Assembly (NCBI GenBank): GCA_034508935.3
Contig: CM067447.1
Span: 28,941,939 to 29,005,938 of the forward strand
DNA: 64,000 nt
Source of the DNA: Berghia stephanieae
Taxonomy: Eukaryota > Mollusca > Gastropoda > Nudibranchia > Aeolidiidae
Direction of reading: 5' to 3'
Under the pieces are notes generated by a model. The model made no database searches, was not told the DNA's origin, and saw nothing but the letters and a program-made list of their open reading frames with translations. This document shows, piece by piece, positions 1 to 29,069 of the stretch. Both the position numbers and the translations under genes were made by a program. Positions within the stretch are counted from its first letter, which is position 1. Every line of letters begins with the position of its first letter.

Positions 1-320
1 ACCACCATATCATTACCATTACCACTACTACTACAACCACCACTACCACCATATCATTACCATTACCACTACTACTACAACCACCACAACCACATCGTCA
101 TCACTACCACTACTACTGCAACCACCACTACCACCATATCATCACCATTACAACTACTACTACAACCACCACAACCACATCATCATCACTACCACTACTA
201 CTACAACCACCACCACATCATCATCACTATCACTACTACTACAACTACAACCACCACCACATTATCATCACTACCACTACTACTACTGCAACCACCACCA
301 CCATATCACCATCATTGAAA
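1..320. repeat. Degenerate ACC/ACT/CAT triplet repeat, left block
   Basis: Imperfect triplet array mixing ACC, ACT, ACA and CAT, with a higher-order period of roughly 60 bases visible as recurring 'catcatcactaccactac' blocks. It continues after the SINE at 325-629, so the SINE split an older array. Confidence 0.9.
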
Positions 321-324
321 TATT

Positions 325-629
325 TTTTTTTTTTAATTGAGCTTTATATAGTGCAATATCTACTAATGTGCTCAAAGCGCTTTACAAGGGGTCCCTGGTC
401 AACATTTAACATGTAGGACGGGACATGACGCCTGTTAGGCGATATTACAATTTTTCGGACAAAGACAACTCTGTTAACGGCCAGGTACTCATTTTACACC
501 TGAGTACGGTGAGAGAATGTGAGTAAAGAACCTTTTCCAAGGACTCAACTATGCGCCGAGCGCGAGGCTCGAACCCAGGACTTTCCGATCCGGAAGCGAG
601 TGTCATACTACTAGACCACATAGCCGCAT
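325..629 (-). mobile_element. SINE-A, full-length tRNA-derived SINE
   Basis: Read on the minus strand it starts with a tRNA-like head: a box A-like TGGTCTAGTAG and a box B-like segment GGTTCGAGCC lie near the right end. A body of about 200 bases follows, then a tail with 'aaagcgctttgagcac' and 'tatataaagctcaatt' and an A-rich end. A short AATGATG motif sits next to both ends and may be the target duplication, though the surrounding triplet array makes this weak. At least three more long copies occur in the window (2527, 20338, 63449). Confidence 0.85.
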
Positions 630-870
630 CATTACCACTACTACTACAAACACCACCACCACATCATCATCACGACCACTACTACTACAACCACCACCAC
701 CACCATATCATTACCATTACCACTACTACTACAACCACCACCACATCATCATCACTACCACTACTACTACAACTACAATCATCACCACCACCACATCATC
801 ATCACTATTACTACTACAACTACAACCACCACCAACACCACATCACCTCACTAACACTCAGTACTACAAT
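630..870. repeat. Degenerate triplet repeat, right block
   Basis: Continuation of the ACC/ACT/CAT array interrupted by the SINE. A long open frame here reads as runs of His, Tyr and Thr, which is simply the triplets translated. Confidence 0.9.
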
Positions 871-1469
871 CACTGCCATTAGGTTTTGGAGCTTTACTTC
901 ATTTGAAATAAGGAAACTTCGGAATTGTATTTGGCATTGTGTTTATATATCATAATATAATTCTAATCAGTTATCTATTTAGAACTAGATACTATACAAT
1001 ATGTATGCCAAATACCACCCCAATTCCCCTTTCTTGTGTGCGGGAATTCCTCTTTCGGCATTGAAATTGAGTGTGAGAGAGTCATCACTACACACATAAA
1101 CAACAGAAACAATTTAAAAACAAGACTATGACACGCAACCACTCACACACGAGGCTATACTATTTATCCTTTTCTCTATATAGAATAGGACAAGACAAAC
1201 AATAGCTTGACTCTCGCTACACTTCGCATTGAGGTTTGTCGTCTCACGAGTTCAACTCTCGGTCGACCTGTCAATATTCCTTTTTGCCTCGGACGTAATC
1301 ATTAATAGAATGTTGTGTGGTTTTGACCGTGAAGAAAACCTTAAGAAGTCACATTTATATCATTTTAGAGAGATCGTTTTGAATAATTTTAAGTTAAACG
1401 AGCGAGCAGCAACTTGTTTTCATGAACGGCCGATCAGCGCTTGTTTACTATAGTAACGCGATTCCCAGC
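871..1469. other. No gene recognised
   Basis: AT-rich sequence without a repeat family or protein I recognise. A 74-codon open frame at 1229-1453 has no visible domain and no neighbouring splice-site pattern that would make it an exon. Confidence 0.5.
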
Positions 1470-1870
1470 CAACATCAAAATGGCGGATATTTTTCTCATC
1501 GAGGCCGCTGGTTGGTTAGCCAATAAGAGCACCGTACGGTTTCCGTTGGGTAAATTCCTTGATTAGACCAACAAAGAAAACTGAGGTCAATTTCATTGAA
1601 CTGATCACCAACAGGCGTCTAATATCTATTAAACCAACAAAGAAAACTGAGGTCAATTTCATTTGTCTATTTATCCCATTGTTTATAAACAACCAGCAAG
1701 CTATATTTGTCCGAGTAGGCATGAATGTCAGAAATCTCGTCTTATGATTGGTAAAAAAAAAAATACTGGTTAATCGAAGAGAAAGTCCTGACGTCACACT
1801 TCCTCTTCCGGTTCAAAACTCATTGCAAGTGTGTAATCAGTCCTCCTTAGTGACTAGTGAACAATGAATA
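1470..1870 (+). promoter_or_regulatory. Candidate promoter and untranslated first exon region
   Basis: Four motifs typical of TATA-less housekeeping promoters cluster here: an AAAATGGCGG (YY1-like) near 1477, a CCAAT box in 'agccaataag' near 1519, a perfect CRE TGACGTCA at 1789-1796, and an ETS-type 'cttcctcttccgg' at about 1799-1811. The copine ATG at 8962 lies just behind a splice-acceptor-like 'cccttag', so that gene should have an upstream non-coding exon. This is the best candidate place in the window. The motifs are seen directly; promoter function and the link to copine are inference. MITE D also carries CRE sites, but the 1789 site lies outside any D copy I can trace. Confidence 0.35.
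1567..1664. repeat. Two direct copies of a ~31-bp sequence
   Basis: A segment beginning 'accaacaaagaaaactgagg' and ending 'tttcatt' occurs at 1567-1597 and again at 1634-1664, with a 67-base period, inside the promoter-like segment. Confidence 0.8.
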
Positions 1871-2110
1871 GGTTACATAATATTGAATCGTAAAGCGACG
1901 TAACTATTTTAGTGTCAGGATGTATCGGTAGATTCTTAGGATTATGGGGGGTCTTTATGGGAGCGATCTATATTCATGTTTTCGTCCAACCAAGTCATCA
2001 ATCACATGATTTGTTGCTGTCCAACGATTGGATATTTCTTCAGAAATGTAAATACACTGCTTTGTTTATGAAAGTTGTAAGCATACACATGTGTCAAGCT
2101 GAACAAAATG

Positions 2111-2393
2111 ACCAATCGTGATGGCATTTTGACGTCATTTTTTGGTCAGTATCAGGCCATAACTTTACGAAGGCCACGCTGATACTGACCAAAAAATGAC
2201 GTCAAAATGCCAGTCTTTTCCACAAAAGAAAACCAATCGTGAGTTGTATTCAATAGTTTAACCAATGAAATAACTTGTTTCCATGAGCTCTACTAACGAC
2301 AACTCACAAGGCGGTGCAAAAACCAAATAATGACGTCAAACTGCCAGTCCATTTGGATTTCAGTATCAGGTTATAACATAACGATGGCTACGA
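2111..2393. mobile_element. MITE D, one complete inverted copy plus the end of another, head to head
   Basis: Bases 2111-2180 are the right end of one D copy (TGACGTCA, then 'ttggtcagtatcaggcc'). Bases about 2173-2393 are a complete copy in the opposite orientation. It has TGACGTCA at 2197 and 2331 and ends in the terminal motif AACGATGGCTACG. The interior contains 'aactcac' and 'ttccatgagctc', which recur in every copy. Confidence 0.75.
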
Positions 2394-2526
2394 CTAAACA
2401 CACTCTACTGGGGTTCGAACTATCTTGCTCTATGATTCTCCCATAAAAAGAAGTAGTTGACCCCCACTCAGCTCTTTGTTTTTGTTTTACGTATTTCCAG
2501 ATGGCTGATTAGTTCTCATTAAAATG

Positions 2527-2832
2527 CGACTATGTGGTCTAGTGGTATGACACTCGCTTTCGGATCGGAAGGTTCTGGTTTCGAGCCTCGCTCGGCACAT
2601 TGTTGCGTCCTTGGAAAAGGCTCTTTACTAAAATTCTCTCATCATACTCATGTGTAAAATGAGTATCTGGCCGTTAACAGCGTTGTCTCTGTCAGAAATA
2701 ATTGTAATATCACCCAACAGGCGTCATGTCTCGTTCTACATGTTGCGTGTTGCTGTTGGTCGGGGACCCTTTGTAAAGCGATTCGAGCACGTTTAGAGGA
2801 TAGTGCGGTATATAAAAACTCAAGTTTAGAGT
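2527..2832 (+). mobile_element. SINE-A, full length
   Basis: Head with box A TGGTCTAGTGG and box B-like GGTTTCGAGCC, conserved body ('gtacctggccgttaac'-like), and a tail ending 'gtatataaaaactcaa'. It lies between two MITE D copies. Confidence 0.85.
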
Positions 2833-2835
2833 CAT

Positions 2836-3072
2836 CGTAAAGTTATAGCCTGACACTGACCAAAAAATGACGTCAAAAGATAAATCTTTGGCCACAAAAG
2901 AAAACAAATCGTGAGCTGTATTCAACAGTTCAACTAATGGGATCTCTTGTTTCCTTGAGCTCTAGTAACGGTAACTCTCTAGACTGTGCACAAAAATAAA
3001 AAGAATGACGTCAAACTATAAGTCCGAGAGAGTTCTAGTTTCAGGCTATAAGTTAACGATGGCTACGCACTG
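2836..3072 (-). mobile_element. MITE D copy
   Basis: Starts 'gtaaagttatagcctgacac' and ends 'taacgatggctacg', so both termini are present. TGACGTCA occurs near each end (about 2867 and 3005). Interior resembles the 59.3-kb copy. Confidence 0.75.
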
Positions 3073-3079
3073 GCCCACT

Positions 3080-3262
3080 AAGACTCATATTTTGACGCCA
3101 TTTTTGTTTGTGGACCGCCTAGTGAGTTCTCTTTAGTTGTGGTTAAGGAAACAAATTATACCATTGAATGAACAGTTGAATGCAACTCACGATTTGATTT
3201 ATTTTGTGGCCAAAAACTTGTCTTTTGACGTCATTTGTTGGTCAGTGCGTAGCCATCGTTAA
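3080..3262 (+). mobile_element. MITE D copy, diverged
   Basis: Carries a degenerate TGACGCCA near its left end and a perfect TGACGTCA near 3227, with the family interior ('gcaactcacgatttg'). The right terminus merges into the next copy. Confidence 0.65.
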
Positions 3263-3480
3263 CTTATAGCCTGACACTACAACCTATAAAACTTATAGTT
3301 TGATGTCATTTTCTTTAGGTTTGTGCAGCGTCTAGTGAGTTGTTGTTAGTAGAGCTCAAGGAAACTAGTGATTCCATTGGTTCAACTATTGAATACAACT
3401 CACACTTTGTTTTCTTTTACGGTCAAAGACTTGTCTTTTGACGTCAGGCTATAAGTTAACGATGTCAATGTCAGGCCAAC
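3243..3480 (+). mobile_element. MITE D copy
   Basis: Begins with the family terminus 'gtagccatcgttaac'. The first CRE is mutated to TGATGTCA (about 3302); the second is intact (about 3438). Confidence 0.65.
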
Positions 3481-3766
3481 CGGTAATATGTTGGATAGAA
3501 TCGGATGCTAAAAATTGGAATTTAAAATTATACTGATGACAATATGAACATATAGTTTTACAAAGCGTGTAAAACCATATTTATTGCACCTACTGCTATA
3601 AGTTAACGATGTCAGTGTCAGGCCATGAGTTTACAAAGGCCGCGGTCAAACCTGTAATATGTTGGATAGAATCGGATGCTAAAAATTGGAATTAAAAATT
3701 ATACTGATGACAGTATGAACATATAGTTTTACAAAGTGTGTAAAACTATATTTATTGCACCTACTA
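3466..3766. repeat. Tandem duplication of ~140 bp
   Basis: The segment 'ggtaatatgttggatagaat' through 'tttattgcacctact' occurs at about 3480-3595 and again at about 3650-3766 with few differences. Each copy is preceded by a 'gtcagtgtcaggcc' piece of MITE D. Confidence 0.8.
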
Positions 3767-3884
3767 AATTAAACAAATAAATTTAACCCGTTCATATGTT
3801 TTACTATACTATAAATCTTTGTGAACTTACTAGTACCTACTCAGTTCACGTCGCTATAAATCCAATTTTGAGTAATATCAATAT

Positions 3885-3981
3885 CGACGTGCAAGTGTTA
3901 GTCGAACGCAATTGTGAGCTTGATTTAACATTGTTGTAATGGACAGTATTTGCAACAACAAGCTGGGATGTACACGTCTAC
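3885..3981. mobile_element. MITE G, partial
   Basis: Contains 'cgacgtgcaagtg', 'gtcgaacgcaattgtgagct' and the signature 'cattgttgtaatgg'. The second half of the palindrome has decayed. Confidence 0.55.
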
Positions 3982-4195
3982 ATAATACCGTTTTGAAACT
4001 GGAGGTCACATCTTCACCAAGACACTAAAACGGAACTCTTTTATGTTTTAGCTAGACTTAGACGGTTTTACTTTCTCTTTCACACTTCACACTTCACACC
4101 TCCACTTCCTGCTAACTCAGTTTCCTTGTTTATTATTCTTGGAACATTAATCATATTATTCAAGGAATGAATGAAGCCAGAGAACATATCTAGAT

Positions 4196-4262
4196 AAAAG
4201 CCCGAGCATTTATAAAGTACAATATCCACTAAACGTGCTCAAAGTGCTATAAAAGTTACACT
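4196..4262 (-). mobile_element. SINE-A tail fragment
   Basis: Matches the reverse complement of the SINE-A 3' end ('caatatccactaaacgtgct', then 'caaagtgct'). The head is absent. Confidence 0.65.
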
Positions 4263-4330
4263 TAAGTATAAGGTATGTAAGTCCTTTGCCGGAACTGAAA
4301 ATTTCCAGAACCTGCCCCTCTAAAGGAAGT

Positions 4331-4462
4331 GTCAATTGCCAAGGAGTGAGTCCTTGGTAGTTGACGGTTCATCAATTGCCAAGGAGTCAAATTGGAACTC
4401 TTCAGCCGCATGTGGTGATTTCAGTCGGGCCTCAATCAGCTGCATGTAGTGATTTCAGTCAA
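4331..4462. repeat. Two interleaved short direct repeats
   Basis: 'tcaattgccaaggagt' occurs at about 4331 and 4373; 'gcatgtggtgatttcagtc' and a one-base variant occur at about 4408 and 4443. Related 'ccttggcaattgac' strings reappear at 5180-5225. No element boundary is clear. Confidence 0.5.
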
Positions 4463-4856
4463 GCCTCGATTTGCGCGCATACGAATCTCGAACCCCGTCA
4501 CTTTCTTTTCTTTGTTGTGGAAAGGATCAAGTCCACACTTGTTGGCATTTGTTTTTAATTTTTATGTCTTTTCACGAATTCCAAGATGATTTAAAATAAT
4601 ATCAAACAAAAATTACTGTTGATTTCGGATTCAGCGGGGGAAAAAAAACAGAAGGACGAGGTGGCAAATCCCTGCCAAGATGTCCTAGATTAAAAAAGAA
4701 AAATAAGATTTCCTTTATTTTAAAGGAAATATACTGCACATCGTCTTAATACGGAATAATTAACGTAAAACATTTGTGCAACAAGATCAATCCGTGGCAT
4801 TAATAGTAAATAGTTGATGATCTACCAACTGGCAAGGTCCGTAACAAAAAGAGGAA

Positions 4857-4860
<4 letters not shown>

Positions 4861-4896
<36 letters not shown>

Positions 4897-5050
4897 GAGG
4901 GGGGGGGGGGGGGAATGACAGAGAAATACATACACAGAGGAAAAAATGGCAGAGAGGGAAAAGAGAAAATGACAGAGAGAGAGAGAGAGTGTGTGTGTAA
5001 TAGAGGAAAAAAAGAGAAAATGACACACAGAGAGAAACAAGAGTAAAAGA
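4861..5050. repeat. GA-rich microsatellite with G run
   Basis: (GA)n at 4861-4889, a run of Gs near 4900-4913, then interrupted GA/GT repeats. Long open frames on the minus strand are Ser/Leu artefacts of this tract. Confidence 0.9.
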
Positions 5051-6778
5051 GAGTATTAATTAATATTAATATTATTAATACATAACATCACTCTGTGGCA
5101 ATGCATCACTTCGTGACACTAAAGGTACTCCGTGGCAGTTAAAAGTACACATGCGTAGTTGATAAACTGACACGGTCCTTGGCAATTGACGATTTGACAA
5201 TTGTCAAGGTCCTTGGCAATTGACGCTACCTTTACTTTTACTTTTGATTGTCTGTCATTATCCCCAGACATCTGTCTGGAAGACCTGTAAATTCTCAGTC
5301 AATTAACTGAAATCAGTCAATTCGTCAAATTCAAATATTTTTTGAAAGGAAAGAAAGAAATGAAGAAGAAAGAAAGAATTCGTGAATCGTAGTCGAATGA
5401 CCGTGAAGTGATTAGGAATGTTCCACAGCGCTACGCATCTAGGCTCTACTCTAGGCACTTTGAAACTTGATAAAATTTTCAAACTCAAAATATCTTAATT
5501 TGACCCAGTCAGGGGGATGGGTCTTGAAAAAACATAAAATTTGATACCTTATTTGTTTCTCTACGACTTACGGTTCCAGAATTATTTATATTTTTCTGTT
5601 GAAATTTTTTGTCAATTTTACAGAGAGAATCTGTGATTTCACTGCTGCCTCAAAACCAGCATCTCGCGGCTATCGGGAAATTTTGAGTTTTGCAGTCAAC
5701 ATGGCCCACTGATTGTTTTCAGTAATTTTGTTTCAATTAAAAAATAAATGGCAAGTGTTAGGTATCATTTTAAAGGTCATAAAATAAGCTTTATTTTCAT
5801 ATAAATCATTTTCATGTATGAAAAGTATGGAAAAAATTAAGGATAATGAAAATGGAAAAAAAGATGAGGTTTTTGTCCAAAAAAGTGGGGTTGATGGCGG
5901 GTAAAATAAAATAATGAACGAGTGTATCAATTTTGATGAAATTCGGCAGAGATGTTTTTCAATTATTGTCTATCGATGTATGAATTTAATTAAAATGTAT
6001 CCATAATTTAAAAAGTTCTTATAATTCAAAAATTGATAAATTTTTATTTCATTAGTTTTTGAGAGATACAATCAGGAATTAAGAATGAAATACACCGTTA
6101 GAAAGCTTGTTTTGTGCCCTTTAAAATGATACCAAAATTAGTCACATAAGTTCACAAATAACGCCATGGTGACTAAAACAGTTAAGGGCCAAATATAATA
6201 GCTCAAGGCCAAGGGCCGTTTATATTTGCGATGGATATATTGCCAAGGCTAAGCGATGCTTCTTAGAATTGCAGTGTCTGAACACACCCCCAATGTATTT
6301 TCACACAGCCTTCGTGAAATTATCTTTTCACTTTCCAAACCTGTCGTGATCCCAATGATAGCTAATTTTAACTGAGCCGCCGAGCGATAAATTTCCCTGT
6401 TTTGTCTTAGCCAAAATTGACCACATTTACTTGGTAGAACCTAAAAGTATGAAAAAGTTTAATGCGAAAGCCGGAAGTGCGTTATGAAGAAACCTTCAAT
6501 GGAAAGTTAATTGCTACAAGCACATCTCGATTGCCTGACGTTGTAAACAAACTGGTTGACCATTTCTTCACTGATGCGGGTACCTAATTATAAGAAACAA
6601 TTGTAAGTAGCCTAATTAATTCCCACGTAAATTAGTTTTCTGCCATTGTTTTGCTCAAGTGAGCTTGCTGTTTACTATTCATCTCGATTCTTTGGATTTT
6701 TCTGATACGATACGAAGAGTTTCAGTGAGGTTCAGTTTCAGTCTCAGTCAATTTTTATAGAGCTCATTTACAGGTCTA
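5051..6778. other. No gene recognised
   Basis: AT-rich sequence. A motif 'cattatccccagacatctgt' near 5256 resembles the ends of the fold-back element at 6779-7890. No protein-coding exon or repeat family is otherwise recognisable. Confidence 0.5.
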
Positions 6779-6983
6779 GTCTGGGGATAACGAAAATTCG
6801 TTATTCCCAGACACATTTGAAACTCCGTTCTTATAAACAATTATCCACATTCCAGAATATGGAATGTTTCCAAATGCACATAGAAATAAGGAAAGTTAAT
6901 AAAATATCTATAAAAACATAGAATTAACCAACATTAAATCAGTTGTTACTACATATACACAATATGCGTCGACTTCGAAGTGG

Positions 6984-7068
6984 GTGTCATGGCCGAATGG
7001 TTTAGTCGTCTGCCCTGGAAGTTTTACCAGAATCAACATTGTGGGTTCAAATCCTGGTTCCGCCACTT
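6984..7068 (+). mobile_element. tRNA-like SINE head in left fold-back arm
   Basis: Leu/Ser-type tRNA resemblance: box A TGGCCGAATGG, a box B-like GGTTCAAATCC and a trailing 'ggttccgccac'. The T stem pairs poorly, so I read it as a tRNA-derived remnant, not a working tRNA gene. Confidence 0.6.
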
Positions 7069-7166
7069 TTAAAAATTAAAACAAAAAAATTCCATCATCT
7101 TTTTACAGAACGTTGCAAGGGATAAATGTCCCATCCATCCTCCCCCCACCTCTTTTTTTTTTAAGC

Positions 7167-7169
<3 letters not shown>

Positions 7170-7248
<79 letters not shown>
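7170..7248. repeat. (CT)n microsatellite
   Basis: About 78 bases of almost pure CT in the spacer of the fold-back element. Confidence 0.95.
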
Positions 7249-7250
<2 letters not shown>

Positions 7251-7602
7251 GTTCCTTTCTAGTTTCTAGCAAATTCTCATATTCGTCCCCACTCCGATCT
7301 CAAAAGTGTCTAAAAAGAATAAATAATTAAAAAGCAAACAAACAGAAATATTCAGAGAGTGACCAAATGGTCAGATAGAGGAGAAAAAAACAAACAATAA
7401 TTTTTTTTCAATATAAAAACAATTTTAAGACATTCATGCTCAGAAACGGAAGAAAAGGCCAAACAAAAAGGAGAAAAGAATAGACTCGCTCAAAAAAAAA
7501 AAAAAAAGAGGTGGGGGGAGGATGGTGGGACATTTATCCCTTGCAACTTTCTGTAAAAAGAAGACGGAATTTTTAAAAAATATTTTAAAAAATGTGGCGG
7601 AA

Positions 7603-7680
7603 CCAGGATTGGAACCCACAACGTCGATTCTGGTAAAACTTCCAGGGCAGACGACTAAACCATTTGGCCATGAAACCTAC
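7603..7680 (-). mobile_element. tRNA-like SINE head in right fold-back arm
   Basis: Reverse-complement copy of the 6984-7068 segment with the box B core GGTTCCAATCC. It points into the spacer, opposite to its partner. Confidence 0.6.
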
Positions 7681-8146
7681 TTCGAAGTCGACGCATATTG
7701 TGTATATGTAGTAACAACTGATTTAATGTTGGTTAATTTTATGTTTTTATAGATATTTTATTAACTTTCCTCATTTCTATGTGCATTTGGAAACATTCCA
7801 TATTCTGAAATGTGGATAATTGTTTAAAAGAGCGGAGTTTCAAATATGTGTCTGGGCACTGGGAATAACGAATTTTCATTATCCCCAGACAGGTGTCTGG
7901 GGATAATCACAGCGTTTACTTTTACTTTTAAATTTAAACATTTCAATTGGAAGGGCTTTCCACTGTCGTTTTTGCCCGACATTGCATGTCTGAGTCTGCC
8001 AATAATGAAGAACAATTATTGACTGTCTGGCAATAATAAAAGGCCAGGCTTTTGATTATTGAAAAAAAACCCAAAATAATCTGAAAAGGTAGAGGTTAGG
8101 GAGACCAAGATTTTGGTCTCCCTAGCCCTAGCCAAAATTGTCCAGA

Positions 8147-8283
8147 AAAGTGCCAGGAGACAATAGAGAATAAAAATTTTGTGGCAATGGGGCTCGAACC
8201 CACAACCTTACTGACTGATACGACAACTCTGCCTGGCTGTGAGAGGGATGCTATGCTGTCGATGCCATCCACCACTCCATTAA
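8147..8283 (-). mobile_element. SINE-C, old single copy
   Basis: Shares 'agtgccaggagacaatagag', a box B complement 'ggggctcgaaccc' and 'acgacaactctgcctggc' with the 396-bp array at 53.8-56.7 kb, with many differences. This shows that the array unit derives from a dispersed family. Confidence 0.7.
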
Positions 8284-8289
8284 AGTTAC

Positions 8290-8699
8290 CAGAGCTGCCA
8301 ACCTACAGCAAAAATTGCAGAATTGTACGCATTTTCAGCGATTGTACGCTTGTACGCATTTCCCCCAAGATTGTACTCATTTTCAATGTACGATGTTATT
8401 CATATTATTACTAGCCTATTGAGAAACCTTGGTGACCAAGTGGATATTCATATATTTTTTGACCAATTATGATTTTCATGCTGGGAGGTAGAATTCTGAA
8501 AGGATTGGATTATAGTCTTGGGAACATCATTGTTGCTGCAATTGAGCTTGTGCGGTGTCACTTTATGAAAGTATACCTTACTCTTACTTTCACAATGGTT
8601 AGTTTCCGTCGATATTAGGATTGTACCCATTTTTATGAAATCTCTCCCATTTTGAGGTCCCATTGTACACATTCTAATCAGATAGGGTTGGCAGCTCTG
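8290..8699. mobile_element. 410-bp non-autonomous DNA element, hAT-like ends
   Basis: Perfect 14-base terminal inverted repeats, CAGAGCTGCCAACC at the left and its complement at the right. AGTTAC flanks both sides (8284-8289 and 8700-8705), a 6-bp target duplication as far as can be seen. The interior has 'gattgtacgcatt'-like repeats and no coding sequence. CAG...CTG ends suggest hAT, but that superfamily normally makes 8-bp duplications. Confidence 0.75.
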
Positions 8700-8961
8700 A
8701 GTTACATCCGCCCTTACCCTTGTTTGAATTTAAATTAATCTTGATAAGTAGAGTCCTTTCCTCTTGTCTTGTGAATAATATGACAGAGACTTGATTTAAA
8801 AAAAAAAAATGACTTGTTCAACTCTCTCATTTGTCTCACAACTTAATTAGGCTTGGGTATTAGACTCACAATTCACTCTTCTGATTCTTGTTTATAGTAC
8901 TAATTTACTAGATATTTCTACTTTCCATTACTTTACTTTAATCATCCCTTAGGTATCAAAG

Positions 8962-26575
<17,614 letters not shown>

Positions 26576-27250
26576 AAGTTAGATTGTGGCAAATATTTTT
26601 TTGTTTTGTTTTTCATTATTTAGTTTCTAGGAATGTAAAATTGTAAAGACTGAAAATGTATATCGATTATTACAGAGGATAAAGTCTTTTTTTTTTAGAA
26701 ATTCAGTCAAAATATAGTTTTACCTTCCCTACAGTATTTGATATTTAAGCCAGTTGTCAGAAATCCACCCATACCAAGACAAACAAACCATGGATACATT
26801 TTATGATGGTTTTTAATTAGGGAATGCAAACGGCACTAATTTTTGTTGATTTGGAAAACTGCTGAAATTTTATATTTTAAAGAGTAAATTGATGATTGTA
26901 TCCAAATCTGGCCCTTGTAATTTAGTTTTATAATTTTAAAAGTATGGATTTTTAGTAAAAAGTCTGGTTAAAATTCATGTCAATTTCTGATTTATTTATA
27001 TATTTTTAAAATTATTTATTTTCCTTTGAAGGTAGGTGCTAAATCTCTAATTCACCCCACGGTTAATTTGCTCAAGAGGATTTTCTCCAACAGGCTTTAA
27101 ACTTGCATCATCAGAACAGCAACACTGTTGTCACGCCTAAGATGCGAATTATGTTTTCTATTCTCTGGAGAAAGGGATTGTAACCTTGCTCATAAAAAAA
27201 AATATAACTGAGAAGAAAAGAAAGGGATTTACCATTGATTTCATTTTAAT
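26576..27250 (+). other. Copine 3' untranslated region (start)
   Basis: AT-rich sequence after the stop without an early AATAAA. The first clear AATAAA is at about 28118, another at 30135. If either is used, the 3' UTR would include the E-type repeat at 27385. The real end cannot be fixed from sequence. Confidence 0.5.
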
Positions 27251-27384
27251 TTATTTCATCTAGCATTGGTAATGTGGTCAGGTGTTCCACTTTCGCTCTG
27301 AAATTTGACAACAATTTGACACAGATAGTGAAACTTTTTAAAAGTCTCTCCTCTGTTTTGCCAATGCCTCAATTTGTTGCAAAC

Positions 27385-27895
27385 ATACATGAGAAAATCC
27401 CATAGTGGGCAGAGAGAAACATACTTTGTTTTCCATCCCCCTATATCTGTTTTCCAAATTGCTTTCTGTCTTTGTCTTGGAATGAGATTACTTGGTTTTG
27501 TCCGGGCCCTGGCCAGATGCATTTGCTGAGAGTAAAACAGTCAAGTATATAGATATATTTAGGAGATGATATTATTTTCCTTGTAAATCATCTCTCTGTA
27601 ATGCACTGTATTATGTTTTATTTACATATTATATATTATATAACATTTGAGTATTCCTCTTAGTTTAATAGGGACCTGTGCTTGGTTCTGGATGAGACTT
27701 TTTGGTACATTGATAGGGTGCTCTTGGAATCTACATGTTTCCTATTTGAACCAATTCCCCTTTGTCTTACATTTTCTTGGATGCTTAAATTGTAATGCTA
27801 GAACTTATTACTATTCCACTTTCTTCCTTTTTACCGGTTGTGATATGACCGTAATGTGTTGCAAGCGCCGTAAAACCCTTAAAAACAAACAATAC
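27385..27895 (+). mobile_element. Repeat E, long copy (LINE 3'-end-like)
   Basis: Begins 'cccatagtgggcagagagaa', contains 'tgtaaatcatctctctgtaa' and 'ggatgagac', and ends 'gttgcaagcgccgtaaaacc' followed by an AAAC-rich tail. No terminal inverted repeats are visible. The fixed 3' end with a simple tail is typical of a non-LTR retrotransposon UTR; which LINE is unknown. Confidence 0.65.
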
Positions 27896-28547
27896 ATGAG
27901 AAAAAGTCAAGTTTTCATATAATATGTGAAAAGTATTTCCATGAATATAAGTGAGAGTGAGAGAGATTAACCTTCATACTTTTCCATTAAATTACATCAA
28001 ACTGATAAAAAAATGAAACTACACATTTTACTGCTCTAAGATGCATTGTGTTGATTTAAATTATCAAAAATTTGTTGATTACGTTTTCTCATTCTCAAGC
28101 ATTATTTTGTTCCTTGAATAAATCTCTTATAATGTAATTGAATTTTAAAATGTTAGTTGTTGATCACCACCAGCGATTACTGAATATAAATATTGAAAGT
28201 GTTATGAAAAAATAATAATTTAATGACACTGCATTGGTAGCGCATTTCATGATTTAGGATTTAGAATGCTACTCTTCTGTGTTCAAGCCAGAGACTGCCC
28301 AGGATGTTATTTATTGAGTTGTGTCAGTTTTAAAATATATAAAAATATGTTGTATTTAGGCTATAAAGATAGAAATAGCAGGTATTGGTATCAGCATACA
28401 GAAAGAAAAGATCAAGAGAATGTTGTCGGAAATTCAAGGCACTTGTTTCATATGAAAGGGACTAGTATTGATCATGGGTGCAGCTGGGATTTTTTCAGCA
28501 GAGATTAGGTAGTTGAATATGGCAGTTCTTGTGGAAAGTAATTGTGA

Positions 28548-28662
28548 TAGAGTAGCATCCTATATATAAAGGGTAGCAAGCAATTTGTTATGTCTATTTA
28601 ACTCTACAGAAATGGGGATAAACTCTTATACTAAAGGCATTATGGCTCTGAGGGATTATAGA
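28548..28662 (+). mobile_element. SINE-B 3' fragment
   Basis: 'gggtagcaagcaatttgtta' to 'ggcattatggctctgaggga'. Head absent. Confidence 0.65.
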
Positions 28663-29069
28663 ATTAGAGCCCACATCAGGGAAAGAGAAACAAAGTTTGA
28701 ATAGCTGATATCAGAAATGCTGCTATAACAATGATTGATTTTATAATTATTTTGCAGGTTGTGATGTTAGAATGTGAGTTTTCTTATTGAAGCGATAATG
28801 TCTGAAAAGCTTCCTTTATATGAAAATGTATTAAAATTGCATTTGTTCAATGCTTATCCCTTGTTTTATTACTTATAATCACTTAGGAATATTGATTCCT
28901 CCTTGTGGGCAGCATACATTTTGGATTGTGGTAAGGATAAAAAGGCTATCCCATGATTTTTTGAAACTCATAGGTTCATTTTCTCTCATCATTTTCAAAG
29001 CTGTCCAAGCCAAGTTTCATTCTGCTTACAGTGTCAGTATCTCATGTTAACCACTGTCATCTTAAAAAA

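Larger units (their letters stand above)
6779..7890. mobile_element. 1.1-kb fold-back element with ~390-bp arms containing tRNA-like sequence
   Basis: The left arm (6779 to about 7165) and right arm (about 7495-7890) are reverse complements over almost their whole length. Both outer ends read GTCTGGGGATAA inward and hold a small internal hairpin ('ataacgaaaattcgttat'). The spacer is a CT tract plus A-rich sequence. Each arm carries the same tRNA-like segment, both pointing towards the spacer. The 5' sequence outside the tRNA-like head is included in the repeat, which favours one inverted duplication over two independent SINE insertions. I see no transposase. Confidence 0.8.

Noticed and set aside
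1229-1453. 74-codon frame as a small gene
   Set aside because: No domain, no conservation evidence available, and ordinary length for chance in this composition.
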